From contig NC_085924.1 in NCBI RefSeq assembly GCF_035222485.1, forward strand, positions 4,278,001-4,342,000: 64,000 nucleotides of DNA, written 5' to 3'. Of this stretch, positions 10,729 to 21,639 are shown piece after piece (within the stretch, counting starts at the first letter, position 1; the number at the start of each line of letters is the position of its first letter). Under the pieces are notes generated by a model that was not told the origin of the DNA, did no database searches, and saw nothing but the letters and a program-made list of their open reading frames with translations. The translations under genes and the position numbers were made by a program. The stretch comes from Podospora pseudoanserina. Lineage: Eukaryota > Ascomycota > Sordariomycetes > Sordariales > Podosporaceae.

Positions 10729-12424
10729 GGTATTATAAAGCTAAATCTAGTTTTATAGAGTTTTGGTTTTAATATAGTAGGTAGGTAACTAATAAAAAGG
10801 ATTAGGAAAATTATTATTAAAATTATATTAATAATAATATTATAACTTTTTAATGCGACTTAATAATATTCCGTTATACTACTATATATACCGGATATTA
10901 TCTCTATTATCTTGGGAGTAAAGGCTTATTAATAGATAAATAAATAAAGTAATTTTTTGATCGAAATAATTAATAATAATACATTTAAAAAAAAATATAA
11001 TACGATTTATATTTAAAACTTTAATATCGAAAATCTTATTCAATACCTATAGTTTCTATATAATATAAAAGTTTAATTGGTATTAGAATTCTAGTATTAT
11101 ATATATGACGTTTATAGGAATAGTAAACCTCGTACCGGAATCGTGCTAGGCTAAAGCCAGGTTAATAGGATTAAAGTTTCTATTACTTTATAAAAAAAAC
11201 GGCTACGCCCCTAATTAAAAAAAGTTTAGGTATGCGAATAACTAGATAAAAAAACGGACCGTTAAACGTCGTTTTTCCCGACTAATTAATTATGAGTTTA
11301 TTAATATTTTAGAAGCTAAATTTAGCTAATTTAACGTAACCGAGACGCTAACCGTGTTTAGTATATACTCTCTACATTACAGTACCTAATATAGTAGCGT
11401 CTCGGATAATAATTATCCCAGTTTAAATACCCCGCTCTCGTCCTTACCTAATAGTTTACGTTCGCCTATCGGTAGCGACGATTTAGTTAACCCAAATATA
11501 CGGACGGAGGGCGACCTAACGTCTATCGGCAGCTCTATTGCGCGCACTTCTACGAAGATAACTACCGCAGAATCCGCTATAGGGCAATAGTCTAATAAGG
11601 GCTGTAAGATTATCGATGCTATATTATAAAGGTCTCGAAAACTACTGCCTAGCGATATAATGTAATTTAATAATAAGGAGCTAACGATTGTTAATACTAA
11701 CGTTTATAAAGTAAAGAAGTTAATTGTAAAAAGTAAGATCGGGAAGAGGGTATAGGATAAAGTAAAGTAAGTAAGATACCTAGAGAGTAATAATAGTTGG
11801 GTTAAAAACAAGAATATTGGTCTCAGAGCTATTACCTAATTTAGATCCGAACCCGTCTAGAAACTATTCGAGTTTAAGAAGCTAATCACACAACAAAAGG
11901 CTAAAGGGTACATCGAGTATAAAGCCAAGTGGCAAGGGCAGCCGACTACTAAAAAAATCTAGATGGAAAAGGGCGACCTTAGCCGGAAGCTTGTCGACGC
12001 TTTCGATGCTGTGCTAGCCGAGGCCTAGAACTAAGCTTCAGGATAGACGTTTTGTCTGGTATATAAGAAATTAGGTTGTAAATAATAATCCTTCGAGGCC
12101 TATATATAAGTAATATAGAGCGCAGGCAACGTTCGTAGATTTAGGGCCGGGTGACGTATCGGCGTATACTGGATCGTGAGGTCGCCTTTTTGTACCGGCT
12201 CCCGGACCTTCTCGCAGACGTTACCAATCTTCGTAGCTACCTCGCCATCCCACGATCGTGAGACTCAGTTGAGAGACGATTTAGCTTATTTAGCGGGGAC
12301 GCCGAAGCCGTAACAACTTCGAAGCTATAGCTTTAGCTTGCGCTTTTCTATCTCTGCTCTCCTATCCTAGCGCTATACTCCCAAAACTCATTCGGTTTCT
12401 CCTTAAAACCCCCAATCTACAGAT
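10729..12424. other. RIP-mutated repeat DNA with a chromodomain-like relic
   Basis: AT-rich, stop-filled DNA without an intact gene. The plus-strand frame at 11882-12031 still reads like part of a chromodomain: a GYIEYKAKWQGQP segment, then a stop where an aromatic residue would be expected, then a short acidic/helical tail ending in another TAG. Both stops fit TGG-to-TAG changes. Fungal Gypsy elements often end integrase with a chromodomain, so this may be the tail of another dead element. Confidence 0.4.
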
Positions 12425-12871
12425 AGGCATGTTAGCCAGATTCGATTACTAGATAACTATCTTGTGGCTATGCAGCCTATACCTCGTAGCGATAAGCTAT
12501 AAAGAAAAGAATTATATATAGTAAAAGAAAATATCGTAAAAGTTCGTCAAACGTAGTAAAAAAGCTAATATATATATAATCTTTATAAAATACGCTCCCG
12601 AACTAAAAAATAACCCTAGATCCGTAATACCTTAGTAAACCCCTCTATAAAACTAAATAAAATAGATTAGGAATACTCGGCACCCTTTACAATAAGGCTT
12701 TTTATTGTGCTAGACCGCGCAGTGGAGCGACGAGCGGCAGTTCTTCTTCAAGTTATTAATTTAGCACCGGTATAGCAGCATTATTTACTTTTAATCTGCG
12801 TTAGATCAGAGTAGGATAAACTAAAATAATTGGCCAATCCATTTTTAGGCTTAACGATGGCTTTCAACTGG
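12425..12871 (+). repeat. Inverted repeat, left arm (mutated)
   Basis: About 447 bp that match 14721-15168 in reverse complement. Differences are almost all C-to-T or G-to-A on this arm, which makes it visibly more AT-rich than its partner. The arms are separated by about 1.85 kb. Confidence 0.75.
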
Positions 12872-14720
12872 CTATGCATGGATCGCTAAAGCATACTACT
12901 AACCTCTCGTGGAGAGCGCTTGGAACCCTATCTATGTTTAAAGGCTTGCATAGCATAGACAGAATGTGCGGTAAAGAGAAATATAAGTAATACTAGGGGC
13001 TGGGAGTCCAATATAGCAGGCAGCTGCTTGCATGTGCTGTCGAAGTTGCGCGCAGCGGTATGCGTGCTTAAGCTCGAGAGTCCAACTGGTGCCGCTGACG
13101 ATTTAGAGACTAGCGTTTCCTCTGGCAGATAGGGTGGCCTGGTCCTCTGCTGAAGCCGGGCCACGAGTCCATCTACCTAATTTTTGGAAAGGTTTTGTCC
13201 AACACTTCGCGGGGTGGAATTCCTAGAGGTAACGTTTTGGTGTAGGATGGTGGATAGATGCTCTTATGAATAAGGTAGTTAAGTTCGTCGGAGACGTTTT
13301 GCCTGTCACTTAAAGTCACATCGCCCCCGTCTCATCTATGTTCAGGAGCTCCACCGTCAAAAACCTTGTGCGAGAGCTTCGAAAATCCTGCTCGAGAGCC
13401 CTAACTGCGGCTGAAGAACCTCGATCCGCGTCGGCCAATCTTCTATTTTTGGGCTTGGCGATGGCTTCCAAAAGAGCAATAATTTAATGGCCTGGTGAAT
13501 AACCCTTGCTAATCCCTGTCGTTCCCTGGCAGGCCCTGTGCGTTACTACTTCGGCGGTAAATGGAAGTTTCCTTAAGCCTTCGGCCGCTTTAAGGTCCCA
13601 GATTATAGAAATTTGGAATAAAAGCGATATCTTCGAGCGTAAGATCCAAGGTGTTAGGGCCTTTTGCGGCGAACCCGCTACAAATTGTTCTTAACTTTTA
13701 CCTAAATACGGTTTCTCCCTAGGAGCGTAATTAGATAGTATCTAGTACTATTCTGAGGCAAGCCGGATCCTGAGCCGTTTGTAACCCTTATTGGAAAGCT
13801 CAAGAAATCCCTATTTAGGAGCTTCACTATAAAAACCTACCATTAAATCTTAGAAGGGCTTATGTTCGAGCTAATAATTACTGTCCCTCCTGCGATATCA
13901 GCCACCTTAATCCAGACTGTCTCGGCGTACCAGTCATTCGTTCCTCGAAGCGGTCTACCCTGCACCGTCAAAATCCCTGTTCTCGAGCTCTATTTTTAGA
14001 CCCCAAAAAAAGAAAATATGCTGGGCTTCGTAGCACAGAGCCGCGGGTGGCGCCCAACAACGACAGGTTGACGAGACTAGAGGGCGTTCTCACAGATAGC
14101 AAGTCCCAAACGCCACTGTGGGTCGAAGACTTGGATCAGATTCGTGGACATACTTTCCGTCTGATCCCCCAATGTGTCTCACCGCCCAAGCACTGGTAGA
14201 CAGATACTAACCCTCAGAGTGTGATCAGCAACAAGCTGGCTGATTTTTTTACTTTCTTTGCCTACTTTTTTGCTTTCCGCAACTTTTCAGAGCGCTGAGA
14301 TGGGAGAACTCCCTGATATTTTGGGCATTGAGGCAAATTGTGTAAGCGATGGCTGAAGGATGCTGGGAACTGGGGCGGGGATGAGAGTTTGAGACATTTT
14401 TCCTAGAACTAGTCGAATTTACGACCTTGATCCACTCAGACGTCATCAAGGACACCGAGGACCCTGGGGACCTGGTCAAACTTGCCCTGCGACTTGGTTG
14501 CTAACATGTAACCTTTACACCACCGCTCACGTTTAGCACAAGGGTTTTCACGCTGCCCGTGTGATGCACTAGTAGCGCGGGCAACGAGCCGTGTTCCGCT
14601 TCATGGAAAGGCATGATCCTGCTCGACTGCTGAAATGGGCAGGTAAAATCAAGCGATCTAGTTCTCCGCAGTATGCTTCGATGTTTCCAACGTCCGCCTG
14701 GTCGCGGCCCTAATAGCCAG
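12872..14720. other. Spacer between inverted-repeat arms, no intact gene
   Basis: Mixed DNA of near-normal composition in places (for example 13,200-13,700 and 14,020-14,700). It has only short open frames without recognisable domains. A ~54-bp stretch at about 13429-13482 resembles the inner end of the inverted-repeat arms. Diverged duplicates of a GGAGCT(C/T)CAC...AAAAACC segment occur near 13350 and 13820. I read it as repeat-derived. Confidence 0.4.
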
Positions 14721-15168
14721 TTGAAAGCCATCGTCAAGCCCAAAAATGGATTGGCCAATTGTTTCAGTTTATCCTACTCTGATCTGGCGCGGATCGAGAG
14801 TAAACAATGCCGCTATGCCGGTGCCACATTGATGACTGGAAGAAGAACTGCCGCTCGTCGCTCAACTGCGCGGTCTAGCACGATAAGGAGCCTTATTGTG
14901 AAGGGTGCCGAGTATTCCTGATCCATTTCATCCAGTTCTATAGAGGGGTTTACTGGGGTGTTACAGATCTAGGGTTGTTTTTCAGTTCGGGAGCGTATTT
15001 CATAAAGATTATATGTACATTGGCTTTTTTCTTACGTTTGACGAACCTTCACGACATTTTCTTTCACCACATGCAATTCTTTTCTTTATAGCTCATCGCT
15101 ACGAGGTATGGGCTGCATAGCCACAAGATAGTTATCTGGTGATCGAATCTGGCCAACATGCCTATCAG
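14721..15168 (-). repeat. Inverted repeat, right arm (hardly mutated)
   Basis: Reverse-complement partner of 12425-12871. It keeps C and G where the left arm has T and A. The open frames that cross it are short and lack ATG starts that would make a gene convincing. Confidence 0.75.
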
Positions 15169-16127
15169 GAGGGTGCTTAAGGGTTCTGGGGACTTTGGCT
15201 GATCAGACCTCCCAGTCCCGGCTGCTTCCTCTGCTCCCTTCCCTGGTAAACTTTCGAGGGATCGCTGCACAGAGGTGTTCTCCGGCGCTGTTGGGGCGAC
15301 TGCTACAGGCGCACCTGTTTCCTCCGCGCTGGAGTTGTCTTCGTTTTGTTGGTGGAGGAAGAGCACGCCACGCTCGGCCGCAGCTGATCTGTCATGGTGG
15401 GCGAGATAAGTTGGCGCATAATAAGACTCTGAGCTTATAACCACGGCACGTGAGTCAGCATGTTACCAATGGTGTGTTTACAGCCGCGTTCAAAACTGGC
15501 TTCTGGTTCTGAGTTGGCTAAGCGCGTTGGCCAGTGCGCGCTGATGGAAGGTTCTGGTGTTGGAATGTCGAGTCCATGCCAAGGCTCGGCCCGTTACAGT
15601 GGGAGCACGCTCCAATTGTCTGCTGTCTTGGCTCAAGCCGGAAATGGCTCCCCGGGCAAAGCAGCAAGGATGCTAGATATGATTGGAATCTGCCATTACC
15701 AGGTAGCCTTGCAAAGCCAAGCTCCCGGTTTCCTTGCAAGGAGTCAGCGCCAAAAGTGACTCTCAGAGCTTGCTGTAGGAATCTGGAAGCGTGGGATGGT
15801 CTCCTTTGCTGGAACCAGAAACAGCTTTTCCATTTTGATATAGGCAACATAAGAAATCGCTGCTACTGAAGCCATAAATGGCTTTTAATGCAATTAAGAT
15901 CGCTGCCTACACAGGCAAAATGAAAAGGCCGTTTCTGGCTTTTCGTATGACCAGAAAATGTGATCTTCCATACAGTGCTCAATCAAGTTAGAAATAACCC
16001 AAGGTTTCGGTGATCCCGATGCAGGAACGGGAGAAGACTTGCCTGATTAAGACTAACTCAGTAATAAGTGTTACCCTTAGGGTTATTCTTTAGCAACTTC
16101 CACCAAAACCCCCCTGCAGCACTTAAG
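15169..16127. other. Non-genic DNA with a dispersed-repeat relative
   Basis: Normal-composition DNA with several overlapping short frames on both strands and no domain I recognise. The stretch 15776-15870 is related to the tandem pair at 4376-4715 (shared TCCTTTGCTGGAACCAGAAA-like core). The minus-strand frame at 15064-15444 opens with GTG rather than ATG and runs into the inverted repeat. Confidence 0.4.
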
Positions 16128-16285
16128 GTGCTCAGGGCCTGCTCAGGGCCTTGCTCACCGTGCTCGGGGTTTGCTCACCGTGCTCAGGACCTTGCTCACC
16201 ATGCTCAGGGCCTTGCTCACCGTGCTCAGGGCCTGCTCAGGCTCTTGTCCCCCTTGCTCAGGAGATCTCCACTTCTGCTCAGGTT
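16128..16285 (+). repeat. GCTCAGG-core minisatellite (right copy)
   Basis: Tandem array of a ~21-bp unit with the pattern GTGCTCAGGGCCTTGCTCACC, about five recognisable units followed by degenerate GCTCAGG copies. It is less mutated than its relative at 3995-4160. The open frames across it come from the repeat. Confidence 0.8.
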
Positions 16286-17129
16286 AAAGCGGCGACTGCT
16301 CAGGTCCCAGAACGGAAATGGAAATCGTCCATGTCCAGATTCCGATATTGTTCAGGTTATGACAATATGGAAATGTGAAAGATGATATATGCGCCTGCTT
16401 GTCAACAGAGCTCAGACGACGTTGCTTCCCCCTAATCTTCTTCCCCGCCTCCACAACCTCCTTGTTCGTCTTGCCATGCGCCCCTTGGCAAGCACAGCCT
16501 CAATGCCGTGGTCGCAACCATCAAATGTCCAGCGGTGATCTAGGTTCTTTGTGTGACCTGCGCCTTTGAATTCCAGGGCGAAGAGGTGGTATCAGGATAT
16601 GGCACTGGTGAAGGCTAGCTCGGTCACCGGTGCTAACTAGTGTGCACTAGGCTCATACACAAAAGATGTAAAGCCAAAACCCGGTTGGGATCCGGAACAC
16701 CGTCCTCAGCTGTTCAGCGCCGGCTGTCTTGAGAATGGAACTCGCTTCTCCGAACAAGCACGACCGAGGGTAACAGCTAAAGTTACGAATGTCGTTCACT
16801 CGAGGTACCTACATTATCCAGGAATAAAAACCGAAATCAAGCAGGAATACCCCAACTCTCATCCCTCAAGCCCCCCAAACAGTAGCCAGAAGAAGCCTGT
16901 GGTATCCAATCAAAGCTCCAGTTAATACCGCTGTGTTTGTCCAGCTCTTGACAACCCAGCAAATGCAAGACACCCATTCCATCATAACCATGATTCATTG
17001 CAATGTCCTTTCATCTCGTCATAACACACACCCCTTAGAGGCAGCCTTGACTAGTGCTGAAACTCTTGTCCTCATCCAGATCAGAGAGCGTACCACCTCA
17101 GGTTCTGTCTCATCATGGATGGCTCGGCA
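16286..17129. other. Intergenic, no gene seen
   Basis: Normal-composition DNA. Short frames are present but none has a domain, a splice-supported extension or an aligned neighbour. Confidence 0.4.
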
Positions 17130-18341
17130 TTGCCATCCGTGACACTGCTGCCTTCCTCGCTGATCTTGGAAAGGGGCCTAGTGTCACCCGAGTCAAAGGC
17201 GGTGTTGATGGTGTGGACAAAACCAGTGTTTGACAAAGTAGGGGTGGGGATGGTGGTTGTGATAACCAAGGGCTCCCCAGGCTTGGGTAGTTTGGAGCAA
17301 GGGTTGGCTAGAGAGTGGGGGAGTGGATTGTTCGACTGACCTGGCCGTTGCCTCTGCGGCCATGGAGGCGGCGATGTAAAACTGAAGGACCAGCGGCGGT
17401 GATGACATCCATATCGTCGAGAGTAACCTTCTTCACGGTGTTATGGTTGGTGATGGGTGGCTTTGTCTGGTCAGTCTCAACACCAAGCCTCGGCCTTCCC
17501 CTCGACTGGTCAGTCCACGAGGAGCCATCCCCAGTGCGAGCGCTACCGGGAGCTCCAAGAGTTCCCAAAGGAGAAGGGTTCACAAGGGAGACCGGCGGTG
17601 GTGGCGTAGGCTTTGCCATGACGGTAGCATCAGTAGAAGATGACTTTTTCTCCCGGCTCGCACCACCATCATCAATTTTGTCCTCGTCATTATTTTTTCT
17701 TCTTTAACCTCTTCTTACCTAGCAGGAGCTGCTTCGGCTTCCTTCTGGCCATCAGGGATGGCAACTCGCGGGGCACCACACCTCGTGTAGATGTCGATGC
17801 AGATAATGCCGAGAATCATGGCTGGCATGAACGCCACGATGGCCCAGATGACAAATGCGTGACCGGTGTTTTTATCGGTGTACCAGATCCCTTTTTTCTT
17901 TCGCAGCCTGAAGCGGATCCTTATTAGCGATTGCACATGGACGGATGGACTGAAACCGGAGAACTTGAACAATACCATAACAGGCGGATGGGGGTTTTCA
18001 ACCACGGCAGTACCCAAGGGGTCAGAGGTCAAGGGAATGATGGACGACGCGGTCAGCGTTGAGACGATGAGTGTCGAGGTAACCGACGTGGATGTCGGGA
18101 TCAGCACAGGATGGGTCGGGGACGGGACTGCCACCCGGAGGCGGGGAGTAGCGGGTGAGAGGGGTACTGAACGAGATATGGCATCGTCAATCTCGTCATG
18201 AGTCCGTGAAGCAACTACGAGGTTTTCTAAATGGCATGGTTTTCGGTTGGATTTGTTCGTGGCCTTGTGGGAGGGATGCTGCAACCCTAAAAGGAGAGAT
18301 ATTGAGAGGGTTGAGGGTTTTTGAGGGCCGTGTGCGTTCAT
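17130..18341 (-). CDS. Putative single-pass membrane protein, gene model unresolved
   Basis: The best frame (17715-18341, 208 aa, ATG at 18341) has a Ser/Thr/Pro-rich N-terminal half. A strong membrane segment of about 24 residues follows (HAFVIWAIVAFMPAMILGII...), near residues 162-187, after a basic RLRKKK stretch. This layout resembles fungal wall-sensor-like or Mid2-like membrane proteins, but the likeness is architectural only. The frame stops right after a GTAAGA donor-like site. Coding-like sequence continues toward lower coordinates in other frames: a Pro/Gly-rich segment at about 17380-17670 and an acidic tail at about 17130-17270. I could not join these with introns of normal length and phase. 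The gene therefore either has introns I have missed or is frameshifted and decaying. Confidence 0.4.
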
Positions 18342-19003
18342 GATACGGTAGGCAAGCCATGTGTGTGGTTAACTAAGGTAACCGATGATAAGCTCGCCTG
18401 GCAGAGAAAGTAAAATTCTTAAAAAAACAAAAAAGGGGGCGGGGGGAAAGAAACCAAATACCTGTTTCGGATTTGAACTTGAAGCCTTTCCCAAGGAAAA
18501 AAGATGTCTGTCTAGGCATCCACGGTCCCCAAATCATAATCGGCTATAAGACCAAGTCCACGTGTCCGAAGACACTTGGGACTGTCGGAATTTGTTCTCA
18601 CAAACCACGTTTAGGGTGGTAGACGGCAGGCAAGGCCTGTAGTGGGGGATTCGCACAGGTGGCAGGACAACACCGTCAACTGGTGGACATTTTTGTCGCG
18701 AATTGAACGGCGGCTGGTGGCAGTACAAAGTGTTAGTTATAATAGAGGCACCAGCGCCGAGTCTCGGTTGGTTTTGTGCCATTGTGATATCAGGTACTTG
18801 AGATAGAGGTTAAAGGACGTTCGTTTTCTGTTTCATCCAATCACACACAGCCAGGCACGCATACGTCATCCAAGCCCAACAGAACTGGGCCCGCCTGCGA
18901 TAGACACACCAACACAAATTCATTATGGATTATTTCTTATCCATGAAAATAAACACCATCCATACTTGTGTTATGGAGCGGCTGACAATTGCACAACCAA
19001 ATC
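18342..19003. other. Divergent intergenic region
   Basis: Upstream region between the minus-strand membrane-protein candidate and the plus-strand hydrolase. A short purine run (AAAAAAGGGGGCGGGGGG) lies at about 18429-18446. No gene is seen. Confidence 0.4.
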
Positions 19004-20434
19004 ATGATCAGCCACTCGCTTACCAACCTCATTTTCATCCGCATCTGCATTTTTCTCCTTGAATATGCTCTCTTCATCGAGCTCTCACTTCTCATTCTCA
19101 CCTCACTCTTTTTCGGGCCTCAACCAACATCGGGCTCCCCCACAGCAATAGCCCTCAAACTATTCATCCTCACTCTCTGCATTCTCGAGATATCCTCCCT
19201 CCTCTTCCTCTATCTCCCCCACAAAGAACGCCTGCTCAAAAGCAAGGCCATCTACCCCTCCCCACCACTTACCCGCTCTCAACGTCAAGCGCTCTTCCAA
19301 CAATGCACCGCCAACGTCCCCGACTGGCACCGTTACCTCCAACTCTGGTTCCTCAACGCCCCCCTCACTGAGATAAAACGCGACAACATCCGTGACTTCA
19401 TCCTCTGGGGCTTCTTCGACACCGACTCAACCGCCCCTCTCACCCCTGAAATCGAACCCGAAATCGACAGCTACATCTCCCACATCGAGACCCTTTCCAA
19501 TCGTAAATTCCCTCCCGGCCGCGGCAACTCCACCACCGCCCTCCGCCTTACCTTTGATCCGATCCAAACCCGCTACAGAAGTATCATCTGGTATCTCCTC
19601 GTCTGTGCCATCGACGCCTTCACCCACCTCACCCTCTACCGCAACAGCTTCTCCCACCACCGCCCCTATTGCCCCCCTCCTCAAACCACAGCAACTGTCG
19701 TCTCTCCCAAAATATTCCACTCCTTCCCACCCCCAGTCCTATCCCACCTCTTCCCCCACCGTCCCCCCTCCCCGGCAAACCACCTCTCTTACTACCTCCG
19801 CCCTCACCGATCCCCAACCCACAAACCGGTAATCTTCCTCCACGGAATAGGCATAGGCCTCTACCCCTACCCACCCCTCCTCCTCTCCCTCCCCCAGGAA
19901 ATCGGCATCCTCATCCTGGAAAACCTCCCCTTTTCCTCCCGCTTAACATGCCCCCCATTGTCCAAAACCCTCTTCCTCCAAGAACTATCCTCCATCCTCT
20001 CCCACTTACCGCACTGCTGGGAGGAATTCACCCTCGTAACCCACAGCTACGGCTCCGTCCTCGCAACCCACATCCTATCCGACACCACCCTCTCACCCCG
20101 CGTCACCAGCCTGGTGCTAATCGACCCCGTGACCATCCTGCTCCACCTCCCAGATGTGGCCTACAACTTCACCCGCCGCCAACCCGCCAAAGCAAACGAA
20201 TGGCAGCTGTGGTACTTTGCCAGCACAGACCTCGGGGTAGGGGAGGGGCTGGGGCGGTATTTTTTCTGGAGGGAGAATATCCTCTGGAGGGAGGACTTGA
20301 CGACCACGACGACCCCAAGGAGAAAAGTGGCGGTTGTGCTGAGCGGAAGGGATCTGATAGTTGATACCGGGACGGTGGCCAAGTACCTTGCTTGTGAAGA
20401 GGGGGATTGGACAAAGGAAAAGGATCACAGGTGG

Positions 20435-20473
<39 letters not shown>

Positions 20474-20659
20474 GCAACAACAGCAACAATTGACGTGCCA
20501 GCAAAAAAAGCACACAAAACACGGGACGGGATAGAAATCATCTGGTTCCCCGAGCTAGACCACGCGCAGGTTTTTGAACAGAAAAAACACTATCAACTTG
20601 TTGCTGAGGTGGTGGAGAGTTATTCTGGTCACAAAGGAGGACGGAAAATAACATTGTAA
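19004..20659 (+). CDS. Membrane-anchored alpha/beta hydrolase, 551 aa
   Basis: An alpha/beta-hydrolase-fold protein, probably an esterase, lipase or peptidase-like enzyme of unknown substrate. From the ATG at 19004 the N-terminus carries two hydrophobic segments (residues about 5-35 and 45-70), so it is likely membrane-bound. A Pro-rich region precedes the catalytic domain. Visible motifs are an oxyanion-type FLHGIGIG loop (His about 280), a nucleophile elbow VTHSYGS (Ser about 348), a likely acid in SGRDLIVD (Asp about 450) and a catalytic His in ELDHAQ (about 520). The elbow reads HSYGS rather than the strict GxSxG. Between Asp and His an ACA microsatellite encodes about 13 Thr in a row. 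The open frame extends five residues further upstream only through a TTG codon, so the ATG is preferred. It converges with the cupin gene, with an 81-bp gap between stop codons. Confidence 0.75.
20435..20490 (+). repeat. ACA trinucleotide microsatellite
   Basis: An almost perfect (ACA)n run with two GCA interruptions, in frame in the hydrolase gene. It encodes poly-Thr broken by Ala. Confidence 0.9.
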
Positions 20660-20740
20660 ATAGGTTAGATGTTTCCTATATATGCGTAGATAATTTCCAT
20701 TTATATGTCAATAAATAAATAAAAAACAAAAACACCCAAG

Positions 20741-21639
20741 TCATGACCTCCCCTCCTTCACCTCCGCTCCGCCCCAACTCCTCAAGTTAACCTCCACAGG
20801 CGCCGACCCGCTCCGCACCACCACCATCACCAAATCCTCCACCTCCGACTCGTTAACAGCCTGGTGCTCGAGCCACGCAGGAATATACGCAAAGTCCCCC
20901 TTTCCGAGCACGTGGCGTTCGGGGTGCTGCTCGTCTTCGTCTTTTGGCTGGGCGAGGAGGACGCCCGTGCCGGATGTCACGTAGATGATTGTTTCTTTGA
21001 GGGTCAGGTACATCAGGGTCATGGATCATTGCATGGTACAACACTTTCTAGGATTATGTATCAAGTTGGAAAGGAAAGAAACAGAAAAAAAAACGTACCT
21101 TGCTCTCCGTTGTGGTGTATTAAAGAGGATGATCGGGGCTTCACAATGAGGACTGGCAAAGCGGGATATTGGTTGGTAGCATGCTCATCAAACTCAACAG
21201 CTAGCTAAATGGTGGTGGGTGTTGGGAAGGGATGGATGGATGGATGGATGGATGGCCTTCCCACCCTCAGCCAGCCAACCGGTGCTTTCCATGCGTGGGC
21301 AAACCACGGTAACCCACTGATCATGGGGGCCCGGGAACAAGTAGGGGACATCGGGACTTAAAACTCACCTGTCGCGCACATGCTCTCCGCCTGCCCAACT
21401 ATGGCGTCCCTGCTGATAACCCGCGGCCCTTCTGCCGCTGGCGCTGGAGTTGGTGCTGGAGTCGGCGCTGCTGCTGGTATCACCGTTTTCGGGGATACAT
21501 CTGTCCGGTCATCGGCTTGTTGATCACCTGATGTGTGGTGCTCCGAGGGGGGGAGTATATCGGCGGATCTGGTCACAGATATGGATGCCGGCATGATCAT
21601 GGGCAGGACCTCCTGGACGATTGGGATCAAGGACGCCAT
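20741..21639 (-). CDS. Cupin-domain protein, three exons, ~208 aa
   Basis: A small single-cupin protein. Such proteins bind a metal in a beta barrel and act as isomerases, dioxygenases or storage proteins. The substrate here is unknown. Exons on the minus strand are 21639-21369, 21200-21099 and 20994-20741. Introns are 168 nt (GTGAGT...CTAG) and 104 nt (GTACGT...CAAAG). The total is exactly 209 codons with the stop. The junctions restore the cupin core: SLIHHNGEQE (motif 1 His/His/Glu) followed by a YVTSGTG turn, then GDFAYIPAWLEHQ (motif 2, with a His). The N-terminal exon is an Ala/Pro/Thr-rich leader. In-frame ATGs also lie upstream of 21639, so the exact start is open. The first intron contains a GGAT microsatellite. 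It converges with the hydrolase gene and diverges from the F-box gene. Confidence 0.75.
21233..21256. repeat. GGAT tetranucleotide microsatellite
   Basis: About six tandem GGAT units inside the first intron of the cupin gene. Confidence 0.9.

Noticed and set aside
15064-15444. 126-codon minus-strand frame as a gene
   Set aside because: It opens with GTG, runs into the inverted repeat, and has no domain or splice support.
18465-18545. Possible minus-strand tRNA: a GTTCAAATCC-like box B
   Set aside because: The flanking bases do not form a T stem, no clear A box or acceptor stem can be drawn, and a tRNA fold fails.
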